From Antedon mediterranea (lineage: Eukaryota; Echinodermata; Crinoidea; Comatulida; Antedonidae), in NCBI RefSeq assembly GCF_964355755.1, contig NC_092674.1:21604001-21668000 (forward strand): a stretch of 64,000 nt of DNA, written 5' to 3'. The translations under genes were made by a program, and so were the position numbers. Shown one piece after another: positions 58,101 to 64,000 of this stretch; position 1 is the first letter of the stretch, and every line of letters starts with the position of its first letter. The notes under the pieces are model-generated. The model did no database searches. It was not told the origin of the DNA and saw only the letters and a list, made by a program, of their open reading frames with translations.

Positions 58101-58777
58101 TCTGGTCCATTAAATCTATATTTTAGGTATATTATTATAAGTATGACACACGCACGCTTAACAGTATATCCTGGTCATACCTCAAACTGCGATAACTGAA
58201 ATTTCCAGTAAAAATATGATAACATCTTCTATTAGAGCTAATATAAATGTTTACATTCTGAACAATTTGACACCAAACGGAACTTTTTATGACATTTGGT
58301 TACAGAGATGCATACATATTTAAACATTAAAGGTCAGGTCAGTAAATGACATTTCCTGTGAATTTGGAAGAACATCTTTAATTAGAGTATATATAAATGT
58401 GTATGCTCTTAACAATTTGAAACAAATTTCAAGAAATTTTGAGCAGTAGTTATTGAGGTATAGTAAGCCGAGGTCAAAGGTCAAAACATTCAGAAACTAC
58501 ATTTCCGATCGTTTTTTTGAAAATTATAGCTATTATAGCGAATATAAATATGTACCCTCTGATCTATTTGACACCAATATCATTTCAATTGTCAAACCCG
58601 TTGTCGAGATATGGCTGTTTAAGATAGAAATATAAAAATTGAGGTCACAGGTCACAGAGGTCAAATCAGATTTCCACTAACTTTGTTTTGGTATCTCCAT
58701 ATCATGTTCTATCAATATGCCAAAGGGCACACTTGTATCCACTATGGTAACATCATTTCCCCTTAGGGACTGGACTA
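55115..58777. mobile_element. 3663-bp Harbinger-like TIR element with TAA target duplication
   Basis: Ends TAGTCCAGTCCCTAAGGGGA and its inverse, flanked by TAA at 55112-55114 and 58778-58780. The flanks occur joined, without insertion, at 54980-55010 (GAAAGACTAATCGCGCAATC), which is the empty site in a neighbouring 113-bp tandem copy. A 3-bp TAA duplication is the PIF/Harbinger habit. The arms extend ~580 bp inward as degenerate DR1-type units (AGGTCAAAGGTCA at 58471-58483). The middle (56.3-57.2 kb) has Lys/Glu-rich minus-strand readings but no DDE transposase or SANT motif I can identify. Confidence 0.75.
55745..55975. mobile_element. Small foldback MITE inside the Harbinger-like element
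   Basis: GCGAGAGAGGGGAGGTGG, then GTGGATGGAGAGACA, near 55748 is answered by the inverse TGTCTCTCCATCCACC then CTCCCTCGC near 55940-55970. GTCTACACTATAAAATGTG and the inverse ATAGTGTAGACAAACATGT continue the pairing inward. Confidence 0.6.
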
Positions 58778-59128
58778 TAATCGCGCAATCGATTGGTGTA
58801 TTTTATGTGACGAACAAAAGTAACAAAAAAGCATCGGTAGCGCCTCATAGTTGACCGTTGAATACAATACGCAAGAGACACGGATGAATGCGTTCGTTTC
58901 GTTGCTATAATGTTTATCAAACGCATTCGGTTCTGGAATACGACGGTGAGAAAGTTTGATCAGTTTCTGAAAGAATTAAGCTTTGGAATTTGCAATATAC
59001 CCTTAATAATCAATTCCAAACAGGTGGCTACTCTCTGGTGGTAAGATTTATTGCTCTAGTAGGTATCTGGTGGTATCTGGTGATATCTGGTGGTATCTGG
59101 TGGTGTTTAGTAGGACTGGTCTAAAACG

Positions 59129-59760
59129 TCTTCCTTCTTAGGCCAAAACGGCTAGCGGAATAATGTATTAATTATACCAATTAGGATGGTATTTATTTGA
59201 ATAAACGCCCAGAACACCTCCCCAATAAAACATTAAAATACTAATAAAATAATGTTATAAGGGCCACACACTAATACGTAAAACGCTATTATTCACAGAC
59301 ACTGTGAAACAGGTTAGTGAGTAGGTTTAGTTTTACGAATATCAAGCATTTCAATAATGGTAACCGACCGAAAACCTCCAGGTCAGGCGGAGAATCATTC
59401 TGAGAATCATCGTCTACACTTCCTAGATGGGGAGCGAGCGAAGCGAGCTCACCCTCTAGTGAGTATAAAATTTGATATAAAACAGCCTGTTTCAAACCCT
59501 CTCTCCATGTTTTTATATTCGGCGTGTTTGCATGAAAAACCTGGTTGGATCGACTTGGATTTTTTGTTGTTGAAAACTGATAAATATTAAATACTTCTTC
59601 AAAAATGTTTTCATCTTTTTTTATATTAATATCTCTATATAATTATTTCATTAAACCAGTAATTAAATAGGCCCACGTACGTGTGTGAATTATATTAAAT
59701 ACTTCTTCAAAAAATGTTTTCATCTTTTTTTATATTAATATCTCTATACAGTACAATTAT
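59129..59760. repeat. Short direct repeats, no gene
   Basis: TTAAATACTTCTTCAAAAA with TGTTTTCATCTTTTTTTATA at 59587-59640 is repeated at 59694-59750. A GCGAGCGAAGCGAGC word near 59435 recalls the palindrome at 7142. No gene is seen. Confidence 0.5.
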
Positions 59761-59761
59761 T

Positions 59762-60772
59762 TCATATACGGTTTCAGAAAAAACTATTCCACTTCTTTTG
59801 CTTTAATTGATCTTACCAACGACATTGTGGATGCTATTCATAATAAGTGGTTTTCGTCTGGCCTATTCATTGATCTTTCTAAGGCATTCGATACCATTGA
59901 TCACACTATTTTACTTTCAAAACTCTTTAACTATGGTATCCGTGGCATTACTCTTGACCTTTTTAAAGATTATATGTTCAATCGACTTCAATGCACCTAT
60001 ATCAACAATGTTTCTTCCTATTTTAAACCTATTGTTTGTGGTGTTCCTCAAGGGTCTCTATTAGGCCCTCTTCTTTTTTTTTATTGTATATGAATGATTT
60101 ACCAAATGCATCTGACATCCTTTCTTTTTATCTTTATGCTGATGACACAACCATTTTTTATTCACACACTAATTTTGATTTCATTTTCAATACTTTTAAT
60201 AGGAAATTGAAGAACGTGAACGATTATTTCAATGCAAACAAACTTTCAATAATTAACAAATGCCATTTTATGCTTTTTTGGTTTTCGACACCAAGATTTG
60301 GTTAACGACACTCATAATGTTTACCTTGCTGCCCACAAAATTCCTCTTGTTAAGCATACTAAATTTCTTGGAGTAGAAATAGACTAAGAACTAAACTTCA
60401 AACATCACATTTCACAAACTAAAATTTCAAAAAATATTGGAATTTTATATCTTCTTTCATTTTACTTGCCCAAAGAAATCCTTCGCATGATTTATTGTTC
60501 ACTTGTTTTACCTTTTATTTCTTACTGTAATATTGTCTGGGCAAACAACTATGTTTCAAACCTCAACAAAATTGTTATTTTCCAAAAAAAAAGCTATTCG
60601 CCTCATCTCTGGTGCGTCACGCCTAGATCACACTAGTGAGCTTTTCTCTGACCTTAAATTATTAACTGTCCAAAACATCAATATCCTCCAACAATGCACC
60701 TTCGTCTATGAACATGCCAACTGTCTACTTCCAACCAAACTTTCTTGCAGAAAAAGTGAAAATGGAGAGTGA
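59762..60772 (+). pseudogene. L2/CR1-like LINE RT fragment
   Basis: It starts within YSTSFALIDLTNDIVDAIHN and continues SSGLFIDLSKAFDTIDHTIL (motif A), CGVPQGSLLGPL (B), LPNASDILSFYLYADDTTIF (C), HTKFLGVEID and AIRLISGASRLDHTSELF. Breaks are at ~60090, ~60300 and a stop near 60387. It is the same family as the LINE at 62391-64000 and lacks the endonuclease. The right end runs into unrelated sequence at ~60755. Confidence 0.85.
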
Positions 60773-60925
60773 TGCTGCTGCTAAGAAGAAAGCTGAAGAG
60801 ACGCAATCAAGTATGTTGTTGATGATGAAACAACAAATGGAATTAACTCATCAACAGATACAAAATTAAAACTTTCAAATGAATAAACAAATGGAAATCA
60901 TACTCCGTATAATTGAAAAAATGTA
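60756..60925 (+). pseudogene. Coiled-coil C-terminus of a Myb/SANT-type transposon gene (fragment)
   Basis: The plus strand reads EKVKMESDAAAKKKAEETQS, MLLMMKQQMELTHQQIQ, a stop, then NFQMNKQMEIILRIIEKM and a stop. A charged helix followed by a Met/Gln-rich coiled coil ending in a Leu/Ile-rich tip is what I recall at the C-terminus of invertebrate Myb/SANT-domain proteins linked to DNA transposons. The matching SANT domain lies nearby on the opposite strand. Confidence 0.45.
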
Positions 60926-61059
60926 ATGCTCTACCTCTTAGGCCTAAGCCTGTTTTTCTGTCAGTTTTTACAATGATTTAGTCTGAAATGAACCTCTTTA
61001 CCTTGTGCTCCATCACTCCATCCATCTTATATTAACTTAGCAAATCTTCTATGGTTGTT

Positions 61060-61275
61060 GTATCTCATTATTGAATTTTGCCCTCAACTTTTCCTTTAAT
61101 ATATTCCACCGATCCCTCACATTTGTTCCATCTAAGTTGATGTCAAAAGATGGTGAATTATTGCTTGCAATGTCTTTCCATACTTTTCCACGTTGCTATG
61201 TTCTTTCTCTGTACTGGAAAGGATCCAGTATAATCATCTCCTTCAGTAGCTGGTCATCCTTTTCTAGAGACCACT
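61060..61275 (-). pseudogene. Myb/SANT-like DNA-binding domain fragment
   Basis: The minus strand encodes DDQLLKEMIILDPFQYRERT, a stop, then QRGKVWKDIASNNSPSFDIN and GTNVRDRWNILKEKLRAKFN. LL.E....DP......RG..W..IA...........VRDRW..L..K is the Myb/SANT-like domain common in transposon-linked invertebrate proteins, which would bind DNA through a three-helix fold. One stop interrupts it and no flanking frame continues far. Confidence 0.6.
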
Positions 61276-61403
61276 TTGTACATTTAGTGCTTAGTAATAT
61301 TTTTATTTACATTTCATCCAAAGACCATCATGAAGTATGGTCTTATGATATTTTTCGTACCACTCAATTAGCCTTTTCTGTATCAGACCCTCATAGGTTA
61401 TGA

Positions 61404-62020
61404 AGTTTAATAATAAAAGTGTATAAAGTAATTATAATTGTGCAATATCAATAACTTTTAAAGTTTTCTGTAGTAAACATTAATGTGCAATATAAAATTT
61501 AAACATTTGAGTTAATTTACGGTACTATAAATGCATTTTTTTTTATTGTTATAGCATGACATTTTCCTATACTTAACTTCAATATATTTTTAACAAATTG
61601 CATATACTGTAATACACATTGTAAATAAAAGTGTATAAATAAGTAATTAGTAAATATGAAATATTAAAAAAAATGCAATAACAACTTTTAAAGTGATATA
61701 CGGTATACAAAACTTACTGAGTAATCTGAATGGATTACTGTATTAAAATTAATAATATTTAAACAGTTTAAACGTTTTAAAATCATTTTTGTTTTATTAA
61801 AACCTGTATTGCTTGTGGAAATATTTCTCAAGGGCAGGCGAATCAAGTTGAAAGGTTCTTGACGTAATATTGCCATAAAGACAAGTGTGGGTATTTGACA
61901 ACAGACAAAAAACTACATAAATTTTCCCAATTGCACTCGGGCCTATTTTTTTTTTTATTAAAGTCTACAAATTTACAGTTTTCTACAATGTCATTCAACA
62001 GATACTTTAACCTGGCTCAT
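61404..62020. other. No gene recognised
   Basis: AT-rich; short GTGTATAAA(T)AAGTAATTA-type words recur at 61420 and 61630. Nothing else stands out. Confidence 0.4.
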
Positions 62021-62365
62021 AGATCTGTTGTAGTCAACTTGAGCCTGTGTTAAATTTCCTTTAAAAGGGAGCAGGGGTCGTGAAACACACGGCCAGTCTT
62101 TGGTTCTTTTTTTGGCCAGCCTTTGGTCCGAGGGCGCTAGACTTTTGGCCAGCCTGTGGTCCGGAGGGCGCTAGCAATTGTCAGCAGAACGCACGTTTTT
62201 TTCAAAACTATAGAGGGCGCTACCCAACGTAGATCTGTTGTAGTCAACTTGAGCCTGTGTTAAATTTCCGTTAAAAGGGAGCAGGGGTCGTGAAACACAC
62301 GGCCAGTCTGTGGTTCTTTTTTTGGCCAGCCTGTGGTCCGAGGGCGCTAGACTTTTTGGCCTACA
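62021..62365. repeat. Direct duplication (period 210 bp) of a GGCCAGTCT/GAGGGCGCTAG sequence
   Basis: AGATCTGTTGTAGTCAACTT at 62021 recurs at 62231, each followed by GGGAGCAGGGGTCGTGAAAC and GGCCAGCCT..GGTCCGAGGGCGC. Within the first copy, GGCCAGCCT(T/G)TGGTCCG and GAGGGCGCTAG are repeated again. The second copy joins directly to the following LINE. Confidence 0.85.
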
Positions 62366-62390
62366 AATAAATAATTAATTTAATTTTTGT

Positions 62391-64000
62391 TTTTACACAG
62401 AACTTTGAACTCCTTATTAAAGACATAACGAAAGAAAATAAAAAAATATTTCTCCTCGGTGATTTTAACATTGACTTACTCAAATTTGAATCTGATAACA
62501 ATATTAATGATTTTGTTCATTGTCTTTTCAACAATTCTCTCATTTCGCTTATTCATAGACCGACACGCATCACCGAACATTCCGCTACCCTAATTGACAA
62601 CATTTTCAATAATGATTTTGAATCATCTGTTAGTGGTATCATTATTAATGATGCTACAGATCACCTTCCTGTTTTTAACATCAGTTCAAATAAACCGAGT
62701 AAGCGAGTAATCAATACCAATCTTAAATTTAGAAATACTAGTGAACACAATATCCTTAATTTTCGTAATGATTTATCAAATTTTCCATGGAATGATGTCG
62801 TGAGTACGCAAGACACAAATCTGGCATATGACACATTTATTAATAATTTTACCACCTTATATAATAAACACTTTCCTTTAAGTGAACCATCCAAAGCTAA
62901 AGTTAAACTTAAACCATGGATAACCGATGGACTTTTGACCTCGATTTTGTACAAACAGAAAGTTTATTCTAAAAGTCTACGCCATCCAACACTTTCTAAT
63001 ATATCAAAATATAAGCATTATCGAAATAAATTAAACAACCTTTTTAAAACTGCTAATTTGGATTACTTTTGTGAAACTTTTACTAAGCTTAAGTTCAATA
63101 TCAAGGCCACCTGGCGTGTCATCAATTCTCTTCTTAAGTCAAATAAAAATGCACCTGCCGATATTGAAATTTTAGCTGATGGAAAATTAATAAAAGAACC
63201 TTTAATAGTAGCAAATCTATTCAATGACCACTTTACAAATATTGGACCCAACCTTGCTGGAAAAATAAACAATGACTCTGATAAACTTTTCATCACTTCT
63301 TACATCCCCCTATTCCTAACTCAATTTTTCTTTCACCTGTAACCGAACAAGAAGTGCACAAAATCACAAATTCATTAAAAGCAACAAGGCTTCTGGCATC
63401 GATGACATTTGTGCTAAAGTTATCAAAAAAATCCATTGACACTATTCTCTCTCCTCTCACTTACATTTTTAATTTATCTCTTACATCTGGTGTTTTTCCC
63501 AACTCCCTAAAAATTGGTAAAGTTATTCCAATTTTCAAGAAAAGTAGCAAGTCCAATCCAAATAACTATCGTCCAATCTCCATCCTTCCCTCTTTTTCAA
63601 AGATTCTTGAAAAGATTATTTATAACCGCGTCTATGATTTTATAAGCAAGCACAATATTCTTTATAATAAACAATTCGGATTTAGGAAAAACTATTCTAC
63701 GTCTTTTGCGTTAATTGATTTAACCAACAACATTATTGATGCAATTCAAAACAATTCTTTTCCCTCTGGCTTGTTTATTGACCTGTCGAAAGCTTTTGAT
63801 ACTATTGACCATCATATTCTGATTACTAAACTTTCAAATTATGGTATCCGTGGTGTGGCTCTTAAACTTTTAAACAATTACTTATCAAATAGATTTCAAT
63901 GTACTTCTGTTAACAATCATACCTCTGATCTTAAGCCCATTACCTGTGGTGTTCCCCAAGGGTCCTTGCTTGGCCCTCTTTTATTTCTAATTTACATCAA
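62391..64000 (+). pseudogene. L2/CR1-like LINE: endonuclease tail and reverse transcriptase, continues beyond window
   Basis: The frame is open from ~62391 to 63342: FLLGDFNIDLLKFESD and ATDHLPVFNI close an APE-type endonuclease, followed by KPWITDGLLTSILYKQKVYS, KATWRVINSLLKSNKNAP and FNDHFTNIGPNLAGKI. After frameshifts near 63320 and 63380 come SNKASGIDDICAKVIKK, VIPIFKKSSKSNPNNYRPIS, KQFGFRKNYSTSFALIDLTN, SGLFIDLSKAFDTIDHHILI (motif A) and CGVPQGSLLGPLLFLIYI (motif B) up to the last base. The 5' part of the endonuclease is missing. This is better preserved than its relative at 59762. Confidence 0.88.

Larger units (their letters stand above)
54290..59128. mobile_element. Foldback locus with ~300-bp inverted arms, carrying an inner Harbinger-like element
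   Basis: The left arm (54290-54587) starts near GTCCTACTAAACACCAC and contains CAGAACCGAATGCGTTTGAT. The right arm (58836-59128) is its inverse, ending CTGGTGGTGTTTAGTAGGAC. The right arm has an expanded (GGTATCTGGT)n stretch at 59063-59103. Without the inner element the locus would be only ~1.2 kb, the size of a foldback MITE. Target duplications at the outer ends were not clear. Confidence 0.7.

Overview
This is a eukaryotic, metazoan window, very AT-rich. It lacks bacterial-style operons, and nearly every recognisable open reading frame belongs to a transposable element. The many TAGGCCTA-type and ACTGTA-type words and the mix of elements (CR1/L2-like and Tx1/L1-like LINEs, Penelope, BEL/Pao, hAT, Harbinger-like, TTAA-target elements, Myb/SANT-gene debris) suggest an invertebrate deuterostome such as an echinoderm or hemichordate. 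That assignment is inference; no species marker is visible.

Host gene: two minus-strand exons (13734-13979 and 6812-6974) encode consecutive LDL-receptor class B (YWTD) beta-propeller repeats. Their splice phases match across a 6.8 kb intron filled with repeats. This is the only host coding sequence I can support; the other exons were not found and may lie outside the window.

Layout. 1-630 is the end of a transposon-associated protein with a degenerate FEN/PIN-like motif. 0.6-5.1 kb holds DR1-type repeats, two LINE relics, a solo repeat and a foldback MITE. 5-14 kb is the LRP-like gene region with dispersed repeats, a large inverted repeat, hammerhead-like hairpins and tandem duplications. 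15.1-18.7 kb is an array of four ~0.8 kb elements, the first two forming a 1.6 kb palindrome. 18.9-25.8 kb is a minus-strand Tx1/L1-like LINE split by a 1.78 kb TIR element and by a Penelope-like element with a 653-aa RT plus GIY-YIG frame. 27.6-32.0 kb carries a minisatellite with a TTAA-target insertion, then a broken FEN/PIN-like gene bracketed by inverted copies of its own 3' end. 32.0-36.5 kb is a decayed BEL/Pao element carrying a SINE fragment, a 1553-bp hAT element with 8-bp target duplications, and a 3' LTR. 37.0-52.8 kb contains a LINE relic, two copies of a ~2.1 kb repeat, two copies of a 2.9 kb TTAA-target element (both empty sites are present in the window) and two copies of a minus-strand CR1-like LINE. 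52.8-59.1 kb contains a TTAA MITE, a tandem duplication and a foldback locus holding a 3.66 kb Harbinger-like element. 59.7-64.0 kb holds two copies of one L2/CR1-like LINE family and fragments of a Myb/SANT gene.

There is no operon-like cooperation. The order of insertion can be read because many elements interrupt older ones. The strongest leads for something less described are the FEN/PIN-like protein family and its inverted-repeat packaging, a perfect nuclear-receptor-type DR1 word (AGGTCAAAGGTCA) recurring inside several unrelated elements, hammerhead-like hairpins at Penelope-type ends, and the AGTCGCGTG family with its collapsed solo forms.
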